Shown here: piece after piece, positions 16,895 through 26,552 of the stretch | Layout: the number at the start of each line of letters is the position of its first letter | How positions within the stretch are numbered: the first letter of the stretch is position 1 | NCBI RefSeq assembly: GCF_001442535.1 | Contig: NZ_CP013141.1 | Coordinates: forward strand, 2,563,528-2,627,527 | Length of the DNA: 64,000 nt | Source of the DNA: Lysobacter antibioticus | GTDB lineage: Bacteria; Pseudomonadota; Gammaproteobacteria; Xanthomonadales; Xanthomonadaceae | Direction of reading: 5' to 3' | The notes under the pieces: model-generated | What the model was told of the DNA's origin: nothing | The model's input: only the letters and a program-made list of their open reading frames with translations | The model's database searches: none | Made by a program: the position numbers and the translations under genes

Positions 16895-17516
16895 GGATTC
16901 GTCTCCCCACTAGGTTTGAGTGCCGGCACGCGATCAATTCGCGTCGATCTGCGCATGCGAGCTTCTGTATCCGGCGCTGCACGCCGCGGCGCCGATTGCG
17001 ACGCGCCGTATATCGAGTGCGTGCCGCGTCCGCCGCCCCATCCGTGCCGATGGAATGCCACAAACCCCGCTGCTCGAACCGCGTCTTTCCTCGCTCGAAT
17101 ACAGCTCGCGACTTCCGGCAGTGAGAGCAAATTATCAGATGAAAAATGAGGGTTTAACCGTAGAAAGTACGTAACCTACGCCGATGCGATCGATGTAGAT
17201 TTGCAGCCGCCGAGCAGACTTATCGCGCGGTATATCCGGAATTTCATCGCAGTTTCCGGCTTAGTGTGAGCGTTATCGTTTTTTATTTTGATCAGCGCAC
17301 CGACGTTGTCCGGACCGCGCCTTGAAAGCGCCCGCGAAGTATCAAAACGAATCCGATGTGCACAGGGGCGGTCATACATCGGACTTGTTGCGGCGTTTCA
17401 ATCAACGGCTGAGCGGCTCTGCGCGCGTCGCATCGACTATCCCATCCCGGTTGGGCGATTCGCCCTTCGCCAGTGCCATCCGCGCTTGTTTGCGCATAAC
17501 CACTCCAGGAGTGCAT
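16895..17516. promoter_or_regulatory. Divergent control region between phzC and phzM
   Basis: About 620 bases between the two arms of the phenazine cluster. On the minus strand a plausible sigma-70 promoter for phzC reads GTTAAA (17153-17158) and GATAAT (17131-17136) with 16 bases between, which leaves a leader of about 230 bases. Next to the -35 element lies a dyad CGTAG-12-CTACG at 17159-17180. The part at 17100-17290 is clearly less GC-rich than its surroundings. No lux-box-like palindrome was recognised. Confidence 0.4.
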
Positions 17517-18542
17517 ATGACTGAGAATATCCGTGCCGGCGCCGTACCCTTGTCGTCGATCCTGCTGCAGATGATCACCGGCTATTGGGTGACTCAATCG
17601 CTCTACGTCGCCGCCAAGCTCGGCATCGCCGACCTGGTCGCCGACGCGCCGAAGCCGATCGAAGAGCTGGCGGCGAAGACCGGCGCCAAGGCGCCGTTGC
17701 TCAAGCGCGTACTGCGCACCATCGCCAGCATCGGCGTGTTCACCGAAACCGAGCCGGGCATCTTCGGCATCACCCCGCTGGCGGCGTTGCTGCGCAGCGG
17801 CACCCCGGACTCGATGCGCCCGCAGGCGATCATGCACGGCGAAGAGCAGTACCGCGCCTGGGCCGACGTGCTGCACAACGTGCAGACCGGCGAGACCGCG
17901 TTCGAGAAGGAGTTCGGCACCAGCTACTTCGGCTATCTGGCCAAGCACCCGGAGGCCGACCGCGTCTTCAACGAGGCCCAGGCCGGCTACACCAAGCAGG
18001 TCGCCCATGCCGTGGTCGACGCTTACGACTTCTCGCCGTTCAAGACCGTCATCGACATCGGCGCCGGTTACGGCCCGCTGCTGTCGGCGATCCTGCGCAG
18101 CCAGCCCGAGGCCCGCGGCATCCTGTTCGATCAACCGCACGTGGCCCAAGCCGCCGGCAAGCGCCTCGCCGAAGCCGGCGTCGGCGATCGTTGCGGCACG
18201 GTCGGCGGCGACTTCTTCGTCGAAGTGCCCGCCGACGGCGACGTCTACATCCTGTCGCTGCTGCTGCACGATTGGGACGACCAGCGCAGCATCGAGATTC
18301 TGCGCAATTGCCGGCGCGCGATGCCGGCGCACGGCAAGCTGCTGATCGTCGAGCTGGTGCTGCCCGAAGGCGAGGAACCCTTCTTCGGCAAGTGGCTCGA
18401 CCTGCACATGCTGGTCCTGCTCGGCGCCCAGGAACGCACCGCCGACGAGTTCAAGACGCTGTTCGCCGCATCGGGCTTCGCCCTGGAGCGCGTCCTTCCG
18501 ACCGCATCCGGCTTGAGCATCGTCGAAGCGCGTCCCATCTGA
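17517..18542 (+). CDS. phzM: Phenazine O-methyltransferase (LaPhzM-like)
   Basis: 341-residue SAM-dependent class I methyltransferase with the plant/bacterial O-MT plan. A winged-helix dimerisation region (about 15-100) is followed by the SAM site VIDIGAGYGPLL, then DFFVEVP and the catalytic-His motif LLLHDWDDQRS. In Lysobacter antibioticus the homologue methylates a phenolic oxygen of iodinin-type 1,6-dihydroxyphenazine N-oxides to give myxin. Pseudomonas PhzM is an N-methyltransferase, so the exact acceptor is inferred from the other cluster genes. Start ATG 17517 has CAGGAG at 17506-17511. It heads the rightward tailoring arm. Confidence 0.9.
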   Translation: MTENIRAGAVPLSSILLQMITGYWVTQSLYVAAKLGIADLVADAPKPIEELAAKTGAKAPLLKRVLRTIASIGVFTETEPGIFGITPLAALLRSGTPDSMRPQAIMHGEEQYRAWADVLHNVQTGETAFEKEFGTSYFGYLAKHPEADRVFNEAQAGYTKQVAHAVVDAYDFSPFKTVIDIGAGYGPLLSAILRSQPEARGILFDQPHVAQAAGKRLAEAGVGDRCGTVGGDFFVEVPADGDVYILSLLLHDWDDQRSIEILRNCRRAMPAHGKLLIVELVLPEGEEPFFGKWLDLHMLVLLGAQERTADEFKTLFAASGFALERVLPTASGLSIVEARPI

Positions 18543-18576
18543 TCGCATCGTCCGGCCCGGCACCGGGCCATCATCA

Positions 18577-18615
18577 TGCAGCCGGTCGCGCGAGCGGCCG
18601 GCTGCACGTCTTCTC
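18577..18615 (+). terminator. Hairpin after phzM, probable terminator
   Basis: A 13-bp stem with one mismatch (18577-18589 against 18594-18606) and a GCGA loop lies 35 bases after phzM and runs into TCTTCTC. The T-run is poor, so termination may be partial. Confidence 0.55.
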
Positions 18616-19319
18616 AGTCTCAGCTTCAAAGCGGCGGCCGTGCTCCGTCCTCGACGACGCGGCCGACGCTCGGCCTGCGACCCCCGCGATGCCCGCATCG
18701 ATCCGCGCAGGCCCGCCGTTTTCTTTATCCGCTTCGAACGCCACCGCAGGCTCATGGCCGTGGCGCTGCGCGCGCATCGCGCGCCCCTACCCCCATATCG
18801 CTGCGCTCTCAATCATCGGTCGCGGTCTTAAGCGAGCCTGTCACCGATGCGTCATCGCTGCTTCACTCGTTCTTAAGCGACTACCGCGTGCCGCTCATAA
18901 CTGCGGCTCGACAGGTCATGACGATATTCTCTTCGTTTATATGACAGATAACACTTGCATCGATTACCGGCCGATTTCCGTTTATCTATTGCATCATCGA
19001 ATACCGCTGTTTTAAAGGCTGTTCTGAGCGATACGAGAATTCGGATTATTCGGCACATTCACCACGACGTCGCATTTCTGAGCGAATGTCATGGCCGCTT
19101 CAATGCCGAAATTCGTTCGCCGCGATTCGCTATCCGTAGAAAATACAGATGTGCCGGTGATGGGCTCTCATTACTTTATCGGTCGAAGCCCGGTTGCGAG
19201 TTTCACTCGCGACAAGCGGACACAGGGTCTTCGATATGCACGGCAACGCTCCCTGGCGAGTCTGCCGTGACCCCACCGACCGGCGTAGTCCACGCCGGAA
19301 TAAAGACGAGAATCACATC
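18616..19319. other. Long spacer upstream of phzX, probably holding its promoter
   Basis: About 700 bases with no credible gene. The second half (18890-19200) is markedly AT-richer than neighbouring DNA, with segments such as TCGTTTATATGACAGATAAC near 18937-18956. This fits a separate promoter for phzX-phzS-phzNO1. A 128-codon open frame from 18955 ends out of frame inside phzX and has no family features. Confidence 0.45.
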
Positions 19320-19646
19320 ATGGCCAAGAACGAACAGGTAATCCGCGCCGACGACACGGTGACCTTCATCAACGTTTTCGACGTCGAGCCCTCCAAGCAG
19401 CAGGAGCTGGTCAACCTTCTCAACGAAGGCGCCGACAAGGTGATCCGCCATCGCCCCGGCTTCATCTCGGTGAGCATCCTCGCCAGCAAGGATGGCAGCC
19501 GCGTCGTCAACTACGCTCAGTGGCGCAGCGCCGAAGACATCAAGGCCACCCGCGAAGACCCCGCCGCGCAGGACTACGGCAAGCGCAGCGCCGAACTGGC
19601 GCGCGCCACCCCGCACGTCTACTCGGTGGCTTCGGTCCATCGTTGA
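19320..19646 (+). CDS. phzX: Small antibiotic-biosynthesis monooxygenase (ABM) domain protein of the phenazine tailoring arm
   Basis: 108 residues forming one ferredoxin-like ABM domain: TFINVFDVEPSKQQELVNLL, then the hairpin RPGFISVSILASKDGSRVVNYAQW, then a final strand HVYSVASV. Such domains act as dimers in cofactor-independent oxidation of aromatic polyketides, or as non-catalytic barrels. A gene of this kind, named LaPhzX, is to my knowledge part of the Lysobacter antibioticus myxin cluster. I know of no firmly set reaction. Start ATG 19320 is chosen from the family start and the GACGAG element. It precedes phzS by 249 bases. Confidence 0.85.
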   Translation: MAKNEQVIRADDTVTFINVFDVEPSKQQELVNLLNEGADKVIRHRPGFISVSILASKDGSRVVNYAQWRSAEDIKATREDPAAQDYGKRSAELARATPHVYSVASVHR

Positions 19647-19820
19647 TGTGCGCCGCTCGTCGCGGCGGCCTGGCGCACGACCCGCTGTCGTGAGCCCGGC
19701 ACCGCCGCCGACGGGTTGAAGGTGACGAGGGGTCGGGACGCTCTCGCGGGCGGCTCGGCCCCTCTGCTCGGTAGGTCTGCAGTCCAGCACCCGCTCGCCG
19801 TCGCCGACACCGTTGCATGA

Positions 19821-21119
<1,299 letters not shown>

Positions 21120-21199
21120 AAACGTGGTTTCCCGAAACTACTCCGACGCCAGGCCTTCCGACTGATCGGGGACGCTGAGGAGCACCAAGGAGTCAATCC

Positions 21200-22825
21200 G
21201 TGATCGACAATGACAAGACCCACTTCGATGCGATCGTAATCGGCACCGGATTCGCAGGCATCTATATGCTGCACAAGCTGCGCAACGAGCTAGGCCTCAA
21301 GGTCCGCGCCTTCGACAAGGCCAGCGGCGTCGGCGGCACCTGGTACTGGAACAAGTACCCGGGCGCGCGCGCCGACACCGAAAGCTTCGTCTACCGTTAT
21401 TCCTTCGACAAGGAAACCTCGGAAGGCTGGGACTGGCGCAACCGCTATGTCGACCAGCCCGAGATGCTCGGCTACCTGCAGGCGGTCGTCGACCGCCACG
21501 GCCTGGCCAAGGACATCCAGTTGAAGACCGGCATCGATAGCGCCGTGTTCGACGAAGTCCGCCATGTCTGGACCCTGACCACCAGCACCGGCGAGCTGTT
21601 CACGACCCGCTATCTGGTCAACGCGGTCGGCGTGCTGTCGAAGATCGTGATCCCGCAAATCCCGGGGCGCGACAAGTTCCAGGGCCAGATCGTGCACACC
21701 GGCGCGTGGCCGGCGGACCTGTCGCTGGAAGGCAAGCGGGTCGGCGTGATCGGCACCGGCTCGACCGGCGTGCAGTTCATCTGCGCCGCCTCCAAGCTCG
21801 CCCGGCACTTGACCGTGTTCCAGCGTTCGGCGCAGTTCTGCGTGCCCGCCGGCAGCCGCCAGGTCAGCGAGGCCTACGTCGCCGAGTACAAGAACAACTT
21901 CGAGCAGATCTGGGACGGCATCCGCAACTCGCGCATCGCCTGCGGCTTCGAGGAAAGCGGCGTGTCGGCGATGAGCGTGTCGGAAGAAGAACGCCAGAAG
22001 GTGTTCGAACACCACTGGGAAATCGGCAACGGCTTCCGCTTCATGTTCGGCACCTTCTCCGACATCGCCGTCGACCCGGCCGCCAACCAGGCGGCCTCTG
22101 ACTTCATCCGCGCCAAGATCCGCCAGATCGTCAAGGACCCGGACACCGCCCGCAAGCTGTGTCCGACCGACCTATACGCCAAGCGCCCGGTCTGCACCAA
22201 CGACTACTACGAGACCTACAACCTGCCGAACGTGAGCCTGGTCAGCCTGCCGGAGAATCCGATCAAGGAACTCACCGCGAACGGCGTGCTGACCGAGGAC
22301 GGCGTCGAGCACAAGCTCGACCTGCTGGTGTTCGCGACCGGTTTCGAAACGGTCGAAGGCAGCTATAACCAGATGGAGATCCGCGGCCGCGGCGGCGAAA
22401 CCCTGCAGCACCACTGGAAGGACGCGCCGAGCAGCTACCTGGGCGTCGCCACCGCGGGCTTCCCGAACATGTTCATGGTGTTAGGCCCCAACAGCGCCTT
22501 CAGCAACCTGCCGCCGAGCATCGAGAGCCAGGTCGAGTGGATCGGCGAGCTGATCGGCTGGGCCGAAGGCGAGTCCACGCCGGTCATCGAGACCACCCGC
22601 GAGGCCGAGGAAGCCTGGACCGCCACCTGCAAGGAGATCGCCGCCTACACCTTGTTCCCGAAGGTCAAGTCGTGGATCTTCGGCGAGAACATCGCCGGCA
22701 AGAGCAGCCGCGTGCTGTTCTACTTCGGCGGCCTCGCCGGCTATCGCGCCAAGCTGCGCGAAGTGGCCGACGCCGACTACGAGGGCTTCATCCTGCACAG
22801 CGATCCCTCGTCGATGGTCGCCTGA
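21200..22825 (+). CDS. phzNO1: Phenazine N-oxygenase, Baeyer-Villiger-type flavin monooxygenase (LaPhzNO1-like)
   Basis: 541 residues starting with GTG 21200 (AAGGAG ten bases upstream). It has two Rossmann motifs, GTGFAG near residue 15 for FAD and GTGSTG (VIGTGSTGVQF) for NADPH. The stretches GVGGTWYWNKYPGARADTES and FQRSAQF are typical of cyclohexanone-monooxygenase-like enzymes. In Lysobacter antibioticus the homologue oxidises ring nitrogens of 1,6-dihydroxyphenazine to N-oxides, the defining step of iodinin and myxin. A few BVMO-like enzymes are known to act on aromatic N in this way. It ends the rightward arm and is followed by a strong terminator. Confidence 0.92.
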   Translation: MIDNDKTHFDAIVIGTGFAGIYMLHKLRNELGLKVRAFDKASGVGGTWYWNKYPGARADTESFVYRYSFDKETSEGWDWRNRYVDQPEMLGYLQAVVDRHGLAKDIQLKTGIDSAVFDEVRHVWTLTTSTGELFTTRYLVNAVGVLSKIVIPQIPGRDKFQGQIVHTGAWPADLSLEGKRVGVIGTGSTGVQFICAASKLARHLTVFQRSAQFCVPAGSRQVSEAYVAEYKNNFEQIWDGIRNSRIACGFEESGVSAMSVSEEERQKVFEHHWEIGNGFRFMFGTFSDIAVDPAANQAASDFIRAKIRQIVKDPDTARKLCPTDLYAKRPVCTNDYYETYNLPNVSLVSLPENPIKELTANGVLTEDGVEHKLDLLVFATGFETVEGSYNQMEIRGRGGETLQHHWKDAPSSYLGVATAGFPNMFMVLGPNSAFSNLPPSIESQVEWIGELIGWAEGESTPVIETTREAEEAWTATCKEIAAYTLFPKVKSWIFGENIAGKSSRVLFYFGGLAGYRAKLREVADADYEGFILHSDPSSMVA

Positions 22826-22875
22826 CGCGGCTACGAATGCCGCGCGGCATACGCGTATCCATCGTTCGATCCAAG

Positions 22876-22910
22876 GCCGGCCCCACCGTTCGCGGTGGGG
22901 CCGGCTTCGT
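22876..22910 (+). terminator. Rho-independent terminator of the tailoring genes
   Basis: A perfect 12-bp stem GCCGGCCCCACC/GGTGGGGCCGGC (22876-22887, 22894-22905) with a GTTCGC loop follows phzNO1 by 50 bases and runs into TTCGTTATG. Confidence 0.85.
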
Positions 22911-24046
22911 TATGAAGACTTATTCTTTTCCGATTTACTTTTTACCAAGTTATTCCTCATGCGTTCCTGCCGCACAGGTATCGGCCGCGTCGACCCGATG
23001 CGTGTCGTAGCGACTTGCGCGCATGCCCAACGCGATGCCGGGCGCGCAGGCTCACACCGGCGCGGCGCGATCGCCCGCCAGCACGCAGCGCAGCTGCACG
23101 GCCGCCAGCGCGCCCAACGGCTTGGCGCCGCCGATGCCACCGATGTCATGCAAGAACGGCGCGACGGCGAAGCGAATGAACATGCTGAATCGATCGGCGA
23201 CATCGGAAAGCGGCTTTCAAACTTTCCACAAAACTATCGATGCAGACGATGAAACTCGTTCGCCGAAACCGATCGAGTTCACGCTCTTCTACTTTGTGTC
23301 ATTTGTCACTAGCCGAGCGAATCCGATTGCTGTCGAGATTTCCATCTGCGATGCAATTACCCTTGTTTCAAGGGATATTTATCGTCTTCACGCGATCGTT
23401 CATTCGATTCTGAAAGCGTCATTGCGATCACAGACCGGTAACGAAACAGATTGATACTCAGCTTGCCCTGCACGATTCCCAATGCTTATCACACAATAAA
23501 TCCATGCATCAGGCTTAAATAGGTCGGCACGATTCCGAAGCAGCCACACCCTCGGAAGATGCGCAGTAGTCAGCCTGAAGTCCGGCTCACGATGTGCAAG
23601 CCTGTCTCTCGATGTTCGCTTGAACCAAAGCTCGCGGACAGGGTCGATTCCTTGCGGCGACTCGCAAGGAACCGCGCCCGGCAGATTGCACGAACGAGCG
23701 GGAACTCAACCTGGATCACGCCGGTCCCGCATTGCGGGCAGGCCGCGCCCATCACTCGACCCATAAAAACCAGTGGGCGCGCGGATGGTGATCGGCAGGG
23801 AGCGTAGCGGCTGGCGTTACGGACGCGTCGACGGCATGACGGACCACAGGACATACGCCGAAGTCGCCCAGCAGTGACCTGCCTCGGCCCCGCTGCGTTA
23901 CGGCGGACCGAGGCTGCGAACGGCCCGATCCTGGCAACGAGGGTCTCCTTGCTGCCTGGAACCCTGCGAACCGCATTATCGAGGAAGTCCAACCTATTCG
24001 TTCCGGAAAGATTCGGAATTGCTGCCCTTCTACAAGGATGTCCCCC
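22911..24046. other. AT-richer 1.1-kb spacer before the PAS-LuxR gene
   Basis: No open frame here has family features or a ribosome site. The stretch 23200-23540 is much lower in GC than the rest of the window. It may hold the regulator promoter and upstream control sequence, or be decayed or transferred DNA. I see no transposase remnant, terminal repeat or tRNA. Confidence 0.4.
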
Positions 24047-24829
24047 ATGGCAATCGCAATCAGTTCGGCGCTTTCTTCCATGATCGAGCAAATGCCCGGA
24101 CCTTGCGCCTGCAAGGACCAGGATTCGAAATTCCTCTACGCCAACACCGAGTTCAAAGCCCTGGTCGGCCTGGAACCCGACGAGGACGTGGACGGGCTTT
24201 CGGATTTCGACCTGCCCTGCGAAGTCGCTTCGCACGTCAAGACCTTTCGCGAACAGGACAAGTACGTGATGGAGCGGCAGATCTCCATCACCACCTTGAA
24301 CGTGCACCGCTTCAAGTGCGCGAAATGGCGAGCGTTCTTGATCGTCAAGAAGCCCTTCTTCGATCAGGAGACCAACATCCGCGGCGTGCTGTTCCACGGT
24401 ACCGACATCACCGCGATCAACGCCGGCGCGCTCGGCTCCTATTTCGGCAACATCGGTCCGCACCAGGCCTCGATCAGCAACCTGCCGCAATCGGGGCAGG
24501 CCCATGCCGATTCGGACGCCGACATCGACATGACCCGCCGCGAGTACGAAGTGTTGTTCTTCCTGCTGCGCGGCGGCACCTCCAAGCGCATCGCCGAGTT
24601 GCTGTCGATCTCCTCGCGCACGGTCGAGCAATACATCGACGTGCTGAAGGACAAGTTCGAGGTACTGACCAAGCCCGACCTGATCGAAAAAGCCATCTGC
24701 AAGGGCTATCTGTACGTCGTCCCCGACACTTTGTTCATGAAGTGCTCGTCGAAGATCATCTTCCAGGGCACGCCGCCGCTGTCGCTGATGCAGCCTTCTA
24801 ACGCTCCGTCTTACTTGCCCACGAACTGA
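24047..24829 (+). CDS. PAS domain LuxR-family transcriptional regulator
   Basis: 260 residues. A PAS-type sensor at about 10-125 (MPGPCACKDQDSKFLYANTEF at the start, GVLFHGTDITAIN at the end) precedes a LuxR/GerE helix-turn-helix at about 160-215 (MTRREYEVLFFLLRGGTSKR, then IAELLSISSRTVEQYIDVLK). It lacks the acyl-homoserine-lactone domain and has no receiver domain, so it probably senses a small molecule, redox state or partner directly. Start ATG 24047 is preferred over ATG 24038 because the latter overlaps the AAGGA ribosome site. It lies right after the phenazine tailoring genes and ahead of the CHAT operon, so it could control either. The nearest product cluster is the phenazine one. Confidence 0.88.
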   Translation: MAIAISSALSSMIEQMPGPCACKDQDSKFLYANTEFKALVGLEPDEDVDGLSDFDLPCEVASHVKTFREQDKYVMERQISITTLNVHRFKCAKWRAFLIVKKPFFDQETNIRGVLFHGTDITAINAGALGSYFGNIGPHQASISNLPQSGQAHADSDADIDMTRREYEVLFFLLRGGTSKRIAELLSISSRTVEQYIDVLKDKFEVLTKPDLIEKAICKGYLYVVPDTLFMKCSSKIIFQGTPPLSLMQPSNAPSYLPTN

Positions 24830-24834
24830 GATCC

Positions 24835-24870
24835 GCGGGCCGCCGGCACCCGGGTGCGCCGGCGGCCCGC
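24835..24870 (+). terminator. Strong GC hairpin after the PAS-LuxR gene
   Basis: Arms of about 17 bases (24835-24851, 24852-24870 with a two-base bulge) form a very stable hairpin directly after the stop codon. There is no T-run, so it is only a possible terminator or mRNA 3' stabiliser. Confidence 0.45.
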
Positions 24871-25216
24871 GCCGCGGCCGGAACCGGTTCGACTGGAGCC
24901 CCGTAAGCGACGCGCCTACTTGGCCATGCCGGAGTTCTGCATCGGACCGTGGCTCGACAGCGAGGCCAGCGCGGTGGGCCGGCTCCGAACGAATCCCCGC
25001 CCTTCGCCAGCGTGCAGCGGCTGCCGAGGCATGCCCTGCACGGCATCGACATGCCGCCCCCTTGCACCCCCGCCGACCACCGAAGCGGCGCCCGCGGCAA
25101 GGCCTGCCGCCCCATCCGCAATGGCCGCCCCGCAAGGCTTATGCCGTTTCTTTGATCAGGCTAGGGAGTCAGCCCGGCGCCGTCGGCGCCGCTCCCTTCG
25201 AGAAGGGGGACTCGGA
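24871..25216 (+). promoter_or_regulatory. Upstream region and structured leader of the CHAT-protease operon
   Basis: No gene is supported between the PAS-LuxR hairpin and the first operon gene. About 20 bases ahead of the start codon lies a two-part hairpin: CGGCGCC/GGCGCCG (25175-25181, 25185-25191) inside GGGAG/CTCCC (25164-25168, 25192-25196). The ribosome site AAGGGGGA (25203-25210) follows at once. Promoter elements were not recognised with confidence. Confidence 0.4.
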
Positions 25217-26536
25217 ATGCCATCGTTGATACCGGTTGGACCGTACAAGCAATTCACCACCGCCGAAGGCACGGTGTTTCCTTACTACATCGTGCCGTTC
25301 GACAAGAACGGCACCTGCGAAGGGCCGCTGACGCGTCAGCATGTGCTCGACCATCTGGATGGGCACAGCGACATCTTCCTGTTCTCACACGGCTGGAACA
25401 ACGACTGGAAAGCCGCCAGCGAACGCTATGCGAGCTTCGTCAACGGCTATATCGAACAGCGCCGGCAACTCGGCCTGCCCGCTCCGGCCGGCTACCGGCC
25501 GCTGTTGATCGGCATCTTCTGGCCCAGCCAGGCCTTGTCGTGGTTCGACAGCGAAACCGGGCCTGGCTTCGCCGGCGCCGGCGACGATGTCGAAAGCGGC
25601 CGTCAACAGATGGCCGACATCGCCGCGATGCTGGCGCCCGAACAGCGCGAACGCTTCCACGCGCTCAGCCAGACTCCGGGCTTGTCCGAAGCGCAATCGC
25701 GCGAACTCGCCGATCTGCTGGCAAGCGTGCTGTCGCCCGACGACGAGGACCACGATGCCGCACCCGCCTCCGCCGACGACCTGCTCGCTGCAGCCGCCTC
25801 CTTGACCGAGGCGCCGCCGGATTTCGACGACGTCGGCGCCGTGGCGACGCCGGGCGCCGGCGGCCCGGCCGCCGCCGGCGGCATCGGCGATGCGCTGAAG
25901 AAACTCGACCCGCGCAACCTGATCAAGCCGTTCACGGTCTGGCAGATGAAGGACCGCTCCGGCAAGGTCGGCAGCCGCGGCGTATCGCAACTGCTGGCCG
26001 AGTTGCTGCGTCGTTCGCAGGCGCGCATCCACCTGCTCGGGCATTCCTTCGGTTGCAAGGTGGTGATGTCGGCCACCGCGTCGCTGCCGGACGGTCTGCG
26101 CAAGGTGCATTCGGCCCTGCTGTTGCAGCCGGCGATGTCGCAGTACGCCTTCGCCGCGCAGGTGCCGGAAACCGGCCGCACCGGCGGCTACCACCGCAAC
26201 CTGCAGCGCATCGAACGGCCGGTGGTCGCGACCTTCAGCGGACGCGACATCGCCCTGACCAAGACCTTCCACCTGGCCTTGCGGCGCGACCACGACCTCG
26301 GCGAGCAGCCGCTCGCGGCCGGCGACTCGCCGAGCAAGTACGCGGCCCTGGGCGGCTACGGCCCGCAGGATTCGGAGCAGACCCTGGTCGACATCAAGGA
26401 CCCGGCGAGCGCCTACGATTTCGGCCCCGGCGGCCGCATCGTCGGCGTACGCGGCACCCGCACCATCGGCGGCCACGGCGATATCAGCAACGCTTCGACC
26501 TGGTGGCTGGCGCACAACCTCGCCTCCAGCCGCTGA
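25217..26536 (+). CDS. Alpha/beta hydrolase of a CHAT-protease operon
   Basis: 439 residues. The alpha/beta hydrolase core is split. The first strand and oxyanion region read FLFSHGWNNDW (about 54-64), and the nucleophile elbow is LLGHSFGCK with Ser277. The segment between (about 112-235) is an insertion rich in Ala, Asp and Gly, probably flexible. The family resembles uncharacterised serine esterases of the DUF900 kind. There is no signal peptide, so it should act in the cytoplasm. A late His in GGHGDISN is the likely catalytic base. It is the first of four genes: 16 bases to the next, then two overlaps. Possible roles are lipase/esterase effector or processing of a small molecule. Nothing in the sequence decides. 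Confidence 0.82.
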   Translation: MPSLIPVGPYKQFTTAEGTVFPYYIVPFDKNGTCEGPLTRQHVLDHLDGHSDIFLFSHGWNNDWKAASERYASFVNGYIEQRRQLGLPAPAGYRPLLIGIFWPSQALSWFDSETGPGFAGAGDDVESGRQQMADIAAMLAPEQRERFHALSQTPGLSEAQSRELADLLASVLSPDDEDHDAAPASADDLLAAAASLTEAPPDFDDVGAVATPGAGGPAAAGGIGDALKKLDPRNLIKPFTVWQMKDRSGKVGSRGVSQLLAELLRRSQARIHLLGHSFGCKVVMSATASLPDGLRKVHSALLLQPAMSQYAFAAQVPETGRTGGYHRNLQRIERPVVATFSGRDIALTKTFHLALRRDHDLGEQPLAAGDSPSKYAALGGYGPQDSEQTLVDIKDPASAYDFGPGGRIVGVRGTRTIGGHGDISNASTWWLAHNLASSR

Positions 26537-26552
26537 GCGCCGGCACCGCACC

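Noticed and set aside
18955..19341. 128-codon open frame ahead of phzX
   Set aside because: It runs into phzX in a different frame and lacks any motif; the region looks like promoter DNA.
23559..23807. 82-codon open frame before the PAS-LuxR gene
   Set aside because: No ribosome site or family pattern, and it lies in a compositionally odd spacer.
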